DNA of 59,050 nt. It comes from JADJQU01 sp035490315. Lineage in GTDB: Bacteria; Planctomycetota; UBA1135; GCA-002686595. The notes beneath the pieces were generated by a model that was given only the letters and a program-made list of their open reading frames with translations, did not search any database and was not told where the DNA came from. The position numbers and the translations under genes are program-made. The stretch is from NCBI GenBank assembly GCA_035490315.1, contig DATHET010000132.1, forward strand, positions 1 to 59,050, read 5' to 3'. Of this stretch, positions 52,392-59,050 are shown in pieces. Within the stretch, counting starts at the first letter, position 1, and every line of letters starts with the position of its first letter.

Positions 52392-53521
52392 ACCGGCCGA
52401 GTCCTCGATCGAGCTTGCTGTTCGCGCTCGGCTTCTCGCTCGGTGCGATCAGCCTCGCGGGGCTTGCTCTTCGAGAGTCGTCCGCATCCAGGACGGAGCC
52501 AGTGGCGGTGCTGCGACAGGAAGAGATTGCTGCTCCAAGCGCTGCGCTGACCCTGCCCTGTCCCCCATCGCTCACTCTGGCGCGCCAGGAGATCGCGAGC
52601 TCCTCGGAGGCCGCGAGCAGCATCGTGGGGTCGCCTTGGACCTGCCTCGCCGACACGCTGCGCCGCGGGACCAGCGGGCCCGCGGAATGGGAGACGCAGG
52701 TCGCGTCCTGCGCCGACGAATGGGGCGCGGCGGATGCCAGCGCGCTGCGCGCGGGTGCGATCGACGAGAAGTTGCCGCTCGAGGAGCGGCTGGCTGCCCT
52801 GGAGCTCGTGCGCGCGCTGCAAGCCGAGTCGGGGATCCAACCGACGCCCGAACAGGAGTTGGAGCTTCGCCAGGTCGCTTTCGGCCCGGAAGCCTCGGGC
52901 ACGAAGTGCTGGGCAGCCGCCGCGGCAGTCGCAGCCTTCGCAGGCGCCGAGGGGCGCGAAGAATTGCTCGAGGAACTCGAAGCTCTGGATGCATCGCGCG
53001 CTTCCGTCGCGCTCCACGGCCTGAGGCGCGGGGCGCGCAGCTGCCTCTTGCGAGACATCACCGCGCGACTCGCTCTCGCCGACGACCCCGCCACCGTGGA
53101 GCATCTGTGCATCGCCGCGCAATGCGTCGCGCGCCCGCTGGGTGAGCTCGCGCAGGAAGCCGATTCCCAAGGCGCGGCGGAGCTGCTTGGATTCGCAAGC
53201 CGCAGCGACGTGTCGCCGACGGCGCGCAGACGCCTGCTGGTCGCCGCGGCTTCGCTCGGCGATGCGGCAACGGAAATCCGCCTGTGCGAGATCGTCTGCG
53301 ATCCAGGCGTCGAGGCTCAGCTCGCCCGGGAGATCGCACACGCCCTGCGCGCGAGCCCGCGCACCCAGCTCTCCGCGGATCTGGAGCAGCGGATGCGCAA
53401 CGCCGCGATCGATGCCGATCTGCGCAAGCAGCTGAGCACCACCTGCGGCGCCCTGCGCATGCGCGATGCCCGGAATTGCGGGACCCTGGCGGTCTTCAGC
53501 TCTTCGGCAAGCCGTCGATGA
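52388..53521 (+). CDS. Exported hypothetical protein, helical, Ala-rich
   Basis: A 377-residue protein starting with GTG in GTGA with the DUF4382 gene. An N-terminal helix (SLLFALGFSLGAISLAGLAL) is a signal or anchor. The rest is helical and rich in Ala, Glu and Leu with helix pairs like LRQVAFGPEASGTKCWAAAA and ARRRLLVAAASLGDA, so a HEAT-like repeat array is possible. Several cysteines may form disulfides. I do not recognise a family. Its last 26 bp overlap the converging DUF2959 gene. Confidence 0.7.
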   Translation: MNRPSPRSSLLFALGFSLGAISLAGLALRESSASRTEPVAVLRQEEIAAPSAALTLPCPPSLTLARQEIASSSEAASSIVGSPWTCLADTLRRGTSGPAEWETQVASCADEWGAADASALRAGAIDEKLPLEERLAALELVRALQAESGIQPTPEQELELRQVAFGPEASGTKCWAAAAAVAAFAGAEGREELLEELEALDASRASVALHGLRRGARSCLLRDITARLALADDPATVEHLCIAAQCVARPLGELAQEADSQGAAELLGFASRSDVSPTARRRLLVAAASLGDAATEIRLCEIVCDPGVEAQLAREIAHALRASPRTQLSADLEQRMRNAAIDADLRKQLSTTCGALRMRDARNCGTLAVFSSSASRR

Positions 53522-54155
53522 AGGCGTTGGCCTCGTTGATCGAGGTCTCCATTTCCTTGATCAGCCTGGCGACGTCGGACTCGACCGCGCCGACCTGGTC
53601 CCTCAAGGACGAGATCGCCTGGGCGTTGAGATTGTGCTTGAGGAAGAGCACCTGGTCCCTGAAGGCGGCGAGCACCGGCTGCATCGCCTCCTCAGCGTTC
53701 TTCAGCGCCCCGAGCAGGACGGCGTAGCGCTGCCTGGTCTCCTTCAACTGCTTCTCGCTCGAGCGCCGCAGGTCCTGGTTGGTGTAGGAGCCGAGCTCCT
53801 TCTGCCACTCGTCGAACATCGCGTCGCTGACGTCCTCGATCGAGTCGATGCGCTCCGTGACGGCCTTGGCGCGCGACTCGCAGTCGGAGTACTCGTCCTT
53901 GAGCTCCTCGTACTTGTCCTCGAGATCGCCGCCCTTGAATCCCGTGACCTCGCGGAACTGCGTCAACGCGTCCTTGAACTCTTCCTTGGCCTTCGTCTGC
54001 TCGTCGCGCGCCGCCTTGACCCGATCGACGAGGATCTCGCGCTTCTGCCGCCCGAAGGCCTCCATCGTCTTGTAGTAAGTCGACTGGCAGGCGACGTTCG
54101 CAAGGACAGCGGCGGCGAGGAGCGGAAGGGAGAGTGCAAGCGCTGCGGTTTTCAT
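53496..54155 (-). CDS. DUF2959 family lipoprotein, coiled coil
   Basis: A 219-residue protein of the DUF2959 family almost end to end: STYYKTMEAFGRQKREILVD, then RVKAARDEQTKAKEEFKDAL, GGDLEDKYEELKDEYSDCE, FDEWQKELGSYTNQDLR, VLAAFRDQVLFLKHNLNAQA and the C-terminal SDVARLIKEMETSINEA. Lipobox ANVAC. The long helices form a periplasmic coiled coil; function unknown. Confidence 0.9.
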   Translation of the reverse strand: MKTAALALSLPLLAAAVLANVACQSTYYKTMEAFGRQKREILVDRVKAARDEQTKAKEEFKDALTQFREVTGFKGGDLEDKYEELKDEYSDCESRAKAVTERIDSIEDVSDAMFDEWQKELGSYTNQDLRRSSEKQLKETRQRYAVLLGALKNAEEAMQPVLAAFRDQVLFLKHNLNAQAISSLRDQVGAVESDVARLIKEMETSINEANAFIDGLPKS

Positions 54156-54223
54156 GGAGGTCTCTCGGCCAGATTCTCGTCGATTCCAGACGGTCTCCCG
54201 CGGGAGCCCCGAGGCTCAGCCTC

Positions 54224-54781
54224 CTAGTTGAACGCGGACTCGAGCTCCTTGAGGACCTTCTGCTCTTCCTTCGAGACCGATCCGAGGGCGAGCATGCCGC
54301 CCGAGGCCCCGGCGACCTTGCGCGCGCGGCCGAGCAGCTCGGTCTTCATCGTCTCACGCTGCTGCGGCGCGACCTCCTTGCACATCGTCGAGACGTAGCC
54401 GCGCCAGGCGTCGAGCAGCGCGCGATCGGGAGCGTGGGCGAGCCAGCTGGCGAGCAGCTCCTGCCCCGCCGAATCCAGGCCCGCGTCCTTCGCGGCTTCC
54501 AGGATCAGCTTGCGTTCCGCGATCTCGACGCCGCCCGAGGCCCAGGCGACCTGGACCAGCGGCACGAGCGCGAGGGCGGTCAGAGTCTGCGGCGAGATGC
54601 CCATGGCGAGCAGGCGGTCGATTGCCGCGGAATCGCTGATGCCCGTGGCCTGCTGCAGGCCTTCGCGCGTCACGAGCTTCTGCTTCTGCGCGCGCAGGCG
54701 CTCGAGCAACTTGGCCTCTTCCTTGCGAAAGAATTCTTCCTCCAGGGTCCGGCCCCGCCCTCCCAGCACGTGATCTTCCAT
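54224..54781 (-). CDS. TerB-like hypothetical protein
   Basis: A 185-residue soluble protein. The central segment VQVAWASGGVEIAERKLILE resembles the acidic helix pair of TerB-like domains, and the flanks are helical. The first 35 residues are polar (EEEFFRKEEAKLLERLRAQK). Function unknown; 68 bp upstream of the DUF2959 gene on the same strand. Confidence 0.65.
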   Translation of the reverse strand: MEDHVLGGRGRTLEEEFFRKEEAKLLERLRAQKQKLVTREGLQQATGISDSAAIDRLLAMGISPQTLTALALVPLVQVAWASGGVEIAERKLILEAAKDAGLDSAGQELLASWLAHAPDRALLDAWRGYVSTMCKEVAPQQRETMKTELLGRARKVAGASGGMLALGSVSKEEQKVLKELESAFN

Positions 54782-54874
54782 CCGACTCCTCGATGTTTCC
54801 TGTCGCGGCCTTGCGTTCGATCGGGCGACGAAGATACCGCAATCGCGCGCGCGAACAAAGTCGATCGAGCGCTC

Positions 54875-55921
54875 TCAGACCTGTCCGACCCAGTCGCTCT
54901 TCGCGGTCGCCTTCCAGCGCGCGCGGATCGACTCCGCCTGTTCCTTGGTGAGCGGGCCGGCTTGGATCAGCTCGGCGTTCTGCTTCCAGCGCTCGGGCTT
55001 GGTGGTGCCGACGATCAAGACGCACACCCCCGGTTGCATCGCCGTGAAGCGCATCGCGACGCCGGCCGGCCCATCCGGGCCTTCCTGCTTGCGCGCATCG
55101 CCGGTCGCGAAGTCGTACTTCAATTCCTGCAGGCGCTTCCAGTAGACGTTGTGGTATCCGGCGGGCTCGCTGTCGTAGCGCCACACGGCGTTGCCGATCG
55201 GTCGCTTCGCTATCACGCCCATCTTCTTTTCCTTGGCCAGCGGCAAGGTCAGCTCGATGCACTCCTGGTCGAAGAGGCTGACCGAAGTCTGCAAGGAATC
55301 GAAGCGGCCGCATTCGACGGCGTAGCGCGCGGCCGCGGAGTCGCCGCTGTAGCCGATGTAGCGCGCCTTGCCGTCCTTCTTCGCCTGCTCGAGGGCTTCG
55401 ATGCACTCGCCCTTCTTCAATTCCTCGAGCGAGCAGGAGTGCAACTGCACCAGGTCGACGGCGTCGGTCTTCAAGCGCTTCAAGCTGCGCTCGACCGAGC
55501 GCAGGATCCCCGGCTTGCTCCAGTCCTCGGCCTTGCCGGGCGTCTCCGTCGCGTGGCCGCACTTCGTGAACAGGAAGAAATCCTTGCGGCGGTGCGCGAT
55601 CGCAGAGCCGATCTGGACTTCGGATTCGATGTAGCACTCGGCCGTGTCGACCACGTTCAAGCCGGCGTCGAGCGCGGCGTTCAAGAGCTTCTCGACCGTC
55701 GCCTGGTCGGTCTTCTCGTAACCGATCTCCGCGCCGCCGAAGCCCAGCACGGCGACCTCCATGTCCGTCTTGCCGAAACGCCGGCGCTCGAGCGGGATCT
55801 TCTTGACCGGCGGCTTTTCCGCGGGCTCCTGGCCGCCGGCGCGCGCCGCGAACGAGAGGAAGGCCGAGGCAAACGCGGAGACGCCCAGGAATTCACGGCG
55901 GGAGGAATCGTGCGGTGTCAT
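54875..55921 (-). CDS. Tat-exported aldo/keto reductase
   Basis: A 348-residue AKR-fold protein behind a Tat signal: SRREFLGVSAF at about 6-16. Catalytic residues: Asp and Tyr in NVVDTAECYIESE, Lys in FFLFTKCGH and His in LVQLHSCS. NADPH-binding C-terminus with VLIVGTTKPERW. Exported AKR-like enzymes of this shape are common in Planctomycetota and other bacteria; the substrate is unknown. ATG 55921 is used because the RR motif follows at the right spacing. Confidence 0.88.
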   Translation of the reverse strand: MTPHDSSRREFLGVSAFASAFLSFAARAGGQEPAEKPPVKKIPLERRRFGKTDMEVAVLGFGGAEIGYEKTDQATVEKLLNAALDAGLNVVDTAECYIESEVQIGSAIAHRRKDFFLFTKCGHATETPGKAEDWSKPGILRSVERSLKRLKTDAVDLVQLHSCSLEELKKGECIEALEQAKKDGKARYIGYSGDSAAARYAVECGRFDSLQTSVSLFDQECIELTLPLAKEKKMGVIAKRPIGNAVWRYDSEPAGYHNVYWKRLQELKYDFATGDARKQEGPDGPAGVAMRFTAMQPGVCVLIVGTTKPERWKQNAELIQAGPLTKEQAESIRARWKATAKSDWVGQV

Positions 55922-56000
55922 AGGCGGAGTGTAGCGAGGGCCGCGCACTCAGGAGCCAGCGGAATTTGACCGGCGAGCGGCGCTGGTTACCCTGGACGCC

Positions 56001-56384
56001 ATGCAGAACTCGAAGCTCCGGCGTCGTGGCGCGATCGCGGTCCTCTGTCTGGGAAGCGCGCTCGGTTCAGCGAGTTGCGCGACGATGACGGGACTGATCA
56101 CCGGCGCATTCACCGGGGCCGTCGACGCGCCCGCGGAGATCTACCGCCACCACCCCGACGAGTTCCGCGACCATCCGAGCTACTGGTCGTTCAACATCCT
56201 CGTCTTCGTGCCCGTGGGATTCGTCCTCGGGCCCGTGGTGGGCTTCGCCAAGGGCATCGCGCTCGACATGGAGAAGCTGCTCGGACAGACGGATTACGGG
56301 CCGGTTTTCGGCAACTACGACAAGATCAGCATCTGGCGGCCCTACACCTTCGGCTGGCACCCGGCGCCCAAGACACCGAGGTAG
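56001..56384 (+). CDS. Small exported lipoprotein, hypothetical
   Basis: A 127-residue protein with signal and lipobox GSASC. Then one hydrophobic stretch (SFNILVFVPVGFVLGPVVGF), and conserved-looking segments AEIYRHHPDEFRDHPSYWS and MEKLLGQTDYGPVFGNYDKI. No family recognised. It converges on the barrel-like gene at 56428. Confidence 0.7.
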   Translation: MQNSKLRRRGAIAVLCLGSALGSASCATMTGLITGAFTGAVDAPAEIYRHHPDEFRDHPSYWSFNILVFVPVGFVLGPVVGFAKGIALDMEKLLGQTDYGPVFGNYDKISIWRPYTFGWHPAPKTPR

Positions 56385-56427
56385 GCCGCTTCCGTCGCTG
56401 GGCTCGCGAAACCGCGGCCCCCGCAGC

Positions 56428-57153
56428 CTAGATCGAAAACGCGAGCCCGATCACGGGTCCGCGCGAGTAGACCTTGACCTCGTCGATCGCCGGAGTGTCG
56501 AAGTCGTCGTTCTCGTAATGCCACCAGCGATAGCCCGTGGTCACGGAGAAGAATTCGTTGACCCTCCACGCGAGCCCGGCCTCGACCTGGTCGTAGGAGG
56601 CGTCGGCGAGCAGAGCCGTCAGGGACGCCCGGCCGTAGATGGCGAGGAAGGAGGTGAGGTCGAAACTCGGCGAAGCCTGCAGTTTCAAGCCGGGACGCTT
56701 CTCGGTCTCATCGTTGGCGCCATCGTCGAGACGAGTTCGCGTGTAGGCGAGACCGCCTCCGATCTCGAGGTGCACGTCCGCCCTGGGCATGAACTCGATC
56801 ACGTACGAGCCGGAGAGCTCGAACAGCGAATAGTCGACGTCTTTCGCCTCTCCGCGGGTGCCGGTCGCATTCACCTCGACCCATCCGCGCGGCTTGCGTC
56901 GCGTCGGAAGCTCGGGCCCGGAGACCTGCCAGCGTATCCGGGCCTCGGGGATGAGCGGGACGTCGTCGTGCAGTCTCAGCGGCGGAGAGTTGCTCGCGCA
57001 TGCGCCGAGCAGCAGCGAGCAGGATGCGATCAGGATTGGACCCCGCCGGCCCTGGCGGAATGCCGCGAGCGCGCGTCCATGCCGAAGCCTGGACGCGCGG
57101 GCGCAGCAAGCTGCAAGGGCAGGCGGGACGCTGACCTGGCCCTCGTCGATCAC
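56428..57153 (-). CDS. Barrel-like outer-membrane lipoprotein, hypothetical
   Basis: A 241-residue protein. GTG 57153 overlaps the upstream stop (GTGA). The lipobox LLGAC is preceded by a long, Arg-rich N-region, so a shorter start inside is also possible. The mature part alternates strands: YSLFELSGSYVIEFMP, HLEIGGGLAYTRTRLD, LAIYGRASLTALL, QVEAGLAWRVNEFFSVTTGY, and it ends RGPVIGLAFSI. Suggests a small beta-barrel; function unknown. Confidence 0.65.
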   Translation of the reverse strand: MIDEGQVSVPPALAACCARASRLRHGRALAAFRQGRRGPILIASCSLLLGACASNSPPLRLHDDVPLIPEARIRWQVSGPELPTRRKPRGWVEVNATGTRGEAKDVDYSLFELSGSYVIEFMPRADVHLEIGGGLAYTRTRLDDGANDETEKRPGLKLQASPSFDLTSFLAIYGRASLTALLADASYDQVEAGLAWRVNEFFSVTTGYRWWHYENDDFDTPAIDEVKVYSRGPVIGLAFSI

Positions 57154-57563
57154 ATGCCGGCCTTGGAATCGCCGATCGGCTCCGTCTTGGCGACGGGCTC
57201 GAGCACGGCGCGGCCATCCTGAACGGCGAGCGCGCTGCGCACCGGGCCGTTGGCGCCGCTGACTTCGATGTAACCCGTGCTCTTGTCGGTCACGCCGAGC
57301 GAGAAGACGCACTGTCCCTTCTCGTTGAGGAAGCTGAGCTTGGGCACGCCGCCGGTCTCATAGGCGGTCAGGCGCACGCGCTCGTTGCCGCGCGTGTCGC
57401 GCACGATGAAGCGCTCCGCGGAAACGACGTCGCAGACGGCGGCCGCCGAGCCCAGGATGCCGACGCCGGCGAATGCCAGGGCGGCCAGGCTCCAACGCTT
57501 CAGGTTTCTGTTCTCGCGCTCGAGCCGATCGAGCCGAACGACCAGATCATGATCTTGCTGCAT
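57150..57563 (-). CDS. Membrane-anchored hypothetical protein
   Basis: A 137-residue protein with an N-terminal coiled coil (LVVRLDRLERENRNLKR), one TM helix (WSLAALAFAGVGILGSAAAV), then a small beta-rich domain (AERFIVRDTRGNERVRLTAY, SLGVTDKSTGYIEVSG). ATG 57563 has a good GGAG at 6 bp. Domains with the VRDxxGxxR pattern occur in many unnamed bacterial proteins. Confidence 0.7.
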   Translation of the reverse strand: MQQDHDLVVRLDRLERENRNLKRWSLAALAFAGVGILGSAAAVCDVVSAERFIVRDTRGNERVRLTAYETGGVPKLSFLNEKGQCVFSLGVTDKSTGYIEVSGANGPVRSALAVQDGRAVLEPVAKTEPIGDSKAGM

Positions 57564-57779
57564 GGTGCTCTCCAATTCCGAGGCCGAGAGGTGTGTCGGA
57601 GGGTTGGACGCGCTGCCCATCCCTCGATTCCTAGATCCTAGGGACGGAGCTGCTCCGCGGGCGACAAAAACCTGTCGCTGTGTACGAACTGCGTCCGAAT
57701 CGAGCCTTGCTCCCTACGACGATCAGTCTGAATCAAGGTTTCTGGCGTCAGGTTTTTGCTTCCGAAATGAATTGAGGAA

Positions 57780-57808
57780 TTCAAAAGATTGGCAATGTCT
57801 GTTAATAT
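57780..57808 (+). promoter_or_regulatory. Candidate sigma-70 promoter
   Basis: TTCAAA (57780-57785), 17 bp spacer, TAATAT (57803-57808), 35 bp before the ATG at 57844. The stretch is clearly AT-richer than its GC-rich surroundings. By-eye assignment only. Confidence 0.45.
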
Positions 57809-57843
57809 AGGTGGCCGCTTCCACTCTCTGACGAGCATTCAAC

Positions 57844-58314
57844 ATGGCCCGCCTTTCCACAGAAGACCGTATCAAGCGCCTCGAAGACCAGATCCGCACG
57901 ATCAAGGAACGCGCTGAGCGCAAAAGCGTCCGCTCCAATCCCGCGATCAAATTCATGGCCGCGGCCCTGCGTTCCATCGAGAAAGCGATGAAGGCGACCG
58001 AGGACGCTGCCCTGCGCAAGGCGCTGGACGAAGCCCGCGCCACGGTCAGCGCCTGCCTGTCCCTGTCCGGGGTCACCGCCAAGTCGGCGAGGGGCGTTTT
58101 GACGCCGCGCTCTCGCTCGAGCTCGGCCGCCAGCGGCCGGCCCGACGCCGAAAGCCTGCTCAAGTACGTGAAGAGCAATCCCGGCAGCCGCAGCGAGGAA
58201 TTGACCGCCGCCCTGGGCACCGACGCCGCCTCGATCCGGCCCTTGATGCACGCTCTGATCGCCGATGGCCAGGTCAGGACCGAGGGTCAACGCCGCGGGA
58301 TGCGCTACTACTGA
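57844..58314 (+). CDS. Hypothetical protein: coiled coil plus C-terminal winged-helix-like domain
   Basis: A 156-residue protein. Residues 1-75 are helical and charged (LSTEDRIKRLEDQIRTIKER), 80-105 a Ser/Arg-rich linker, and 110-156 a winged-helix-like domain (LLKYVKSNPGSRSEELTAAL, RPLMHALIADGQVRTEGQRR, ending GMRYY). The C-terminal part looks like a DNA-binding MarR/histone-H1-like fold, so a nucleoid or regulatory role is possible. Not recognised as a named family. Confidence 0.65.
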   Translation: MARLSTEDRIKRLEDQIRTIKERAERKSVRSNPAIKFMAAALRSIEKAMKATEDAALRKALDEARATVSACLSLSGVTAKSARGVLTPRSRSSSAASGRPDAESLLKYVKSNPGSRSEELTAALGTDAASIRPLMHALIADGQVRTEGQRRGMRYY

Positions 58315-58349
58315 GTTTCTCGGGCTGGCCGCGGGGAACTCCTGCCGGA

Positions 58350-58383
58350 CGATCCCCTTGGAGGTCGCGCGATTCCCTTGGAG
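58350..58383. repeat. Direct repeats CGATYCCCTTGGAG, 20 bp apart
   Basis: CGATCCCCTTGGAG (58350-58363) and CGATTCCCTTGGAG (58370-58383), one mismatch, in the region before the BamE-like gene. Followed by CCCGA-TT-TCGGG at 58389-58400. The spacing equals that of the repeats at 34006-34042. Confidence 0.6.
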
Positions 58384-58479
58384 TTGATCCCGATTTCGGG
58401 CCTGGATAGGCTCAGACGATCCCCCCGCCTCGCGTGGTCGCCGCGGGATCCCTAGTCCGCCTTCCCCTTTCGAACGCCC

Positions 58480-58875
58480 ATGAAGAACGTCGCGCTTTCC
58501 TGCCTTGCACTGGGCCTGCTCGTCTCCCTGCCCTGCTGTCACTCCGAGGGGAACAAGGCCTCGAAGCAGGAGAAGATCCAACAGGAGCAGGCGGCGATGA
58601 AAGCCTCGATCCCCGCCGATTCTCCGCTGGCCAAGGTCGAGTTCGGCATGAGCGAAGGCGAAGTCGGCTCGATCCTCGGTCCGCCGACCTCGCAGGGCGG
58701 TCATATCACCGGCAAGCAGTTCATTCCGTTCAACTTCGCCGCCAAGGACACGATGCGCACGGTCTTCTATTACAAGGGCGTCGGCCGTATCGAGTTCTCC
58801 TCCGGCAGCTGGGGTCAGCGCAACGGAGTGGTGGTCATCCAGCACGATCCGACCGAGCCGGGCTTCCGCCGCTAG
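58480..58875 (+). CDS. Small lipoprotein with BamE/SmpA-like fold
   Basis: A 131-residue lipoprotein (signal LALGLLVSL, lipobox LPCC). The mature domain has LAKVEFGMSEGEVGSILGPP, then VFYYKGVGRIEFSSG and a basic end. The F-G-M-x-x-x-E-V pattern and the G-P-P turn are those of BamE/SmpA-like proteins. Function in the outer membrane is plausible but not shown. Confidence 0.7.
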   Translation: MKNVALSCLALGLLVSLPCCHSEGNKASKQEKIQQEQAAMKASIPADSPLAKVEFGMSEGEVGSILGPPTSQGGHITGKQFIPFNFAAKDTMRTVFYYKGVGRIEFSSGSWGQRNGVVVIQHDPTEPGFRR

Positions 58876-58891
58876 ATCAGCTCACCAATGA

Positions 58892-58927
58892 GCAGGGCCA
58901 GGCTCCTTCGCTGGAGCCTGGCCCTGC
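58892..58927. terminator. Strong bidirectional Rho-independent-type hairpin
   Basis: GCAGGGCCAGGCTCC (58892-58906) and GGAGCCTGGCCCTGC (58913-58927) are perfect 15-bp arms around TTCGCT. It stands 17 bp after the BamE-like stop and 18 bp before the end of the converging gene, so it can serve both transcripts. No long T-run follows. Confidence 0.8.
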
Positions 58928-58945
58928 GCTCGTCTCAGTCGGCTA

Positions 58946-59050
58946 TCAGGTGCCGATCGTGAACTCGAGCCCGTCGGAAAGCGTCGAGTTGTTCGGGACC
59001 GGGATGCCGTTGTCGCGACCCCACATCTGGCAGTCGATCACCGTGCCCGG
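58946..59050 (-). CDS. C-terminus of a secreted hypothetical protein (partial)
   Basis: Only the last 34 residues are inside the window, frame open to the right edge. The sequence reads GTVIDCQMWGRDNGIPVPN, then STLSDGLEFTIGT and the stop. It resembles the C-terminal tail (C-Q-x-W-x-R-D ... L-S-D-x-L-x-x-T) that I associate with secreted proteins of Planctomycetota; the function of that tail is unknown. The gene converges on the BamE-like gene. Confidence 0.75.
   Translation of the reverse strand, partial: PGTVIDCQMWGRDNGIPVPNNSTLSDGLEFTIGT

Overview
This is a GC-rich window with tightly packed genes. Several co-directional pairs share 4-bp ATGA or GTGA stop/start overlaps, and lipoproteins, Tat-exported proteins and outer-membrane barrels are abundant, so the cell is a Gram-negative (diderm) bacterium. 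A Planctomycetota lineage is my best guess. It rests on the gene content and on the C-terminal tail of the partial gene at the right edge, which resembles tails I associate with secreted proteins of that phylum. No rRNA, tRNA or CRISPR was seen. Taxonomy is inference only.

Left part (1-6948): one plus-strand operon with the tail of a GT4 glycosyltransferase, two alpha/beta hydrolases of the exosortase-associated type, an AMP-forming acyl-CoA ligase, a PLP aminotransferase, an asparagine-synthase-like ligase lacking the glutaminase cysteine, and an acyl carrier protein. It looks like an ACP-dependent acyl or aminoacyl branch linked to surface polysaccharide. Then (6976-12425, minus strand) comes a complete membrane formate dehydrogenase: a selenocysteine catalytic subunit read through an in-frame TGA, an iron-sulfur subunit, cytochrome b and FdhE.

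Polysaccharide region (12568-27653): a minus-strand operon encodes a Wza-like export lipoprotein, a Wzz/GumC-like protein, a degenerate BY-kinase-like ATPase, a MamK-like actin and an FkbM methyltransferase. Divergent plus-strand genes encode a flippase, GT2 and GT4 glycosyltransferases, a sugar transferase with a degenerate GGDEF-like front, an acyltransferase and a secreted beta-helix protein. Together these give initiation, assembly, flipping, export, decoration and possibly extracellular processing of one exopolysaccharide. The actin inside the export operon is the most striking point of the window.

Middle (27663-41275): a small barrel protein, PRC-barrel and CsbD stress-type proteins, an NtrC-type regulator with a minimal histidine kinase, a NarX/NarL-like pair, an M48 lipoprotein peptidase, an SLC13-type transporter, a DUF4253 lipoprotein, an MlaA-alpha/beta hydrolase fusion and a diheme peroxidase. 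Next (41576-45543) is a chain of coupled minus-strand genes for sulfur handling: transglutaminase-like lipoprotein, TusA-like, DsrE-like, TusA-OsmC fusion, MetE-core methyltransferase and rhodanese.

Right part (45552-59050): a porin, an FG-GAP repeat lipoprotein, a hybrid sensor kinase, DUF4382, DUF2959 and TerB-like proteins, an exported aldo/keto reductase, several small lipoproteins and a truncated secreted protein at the edge. Strong hairpins at 28553-28586, 41407-41439 and 58892-58927 mark transcript ends.
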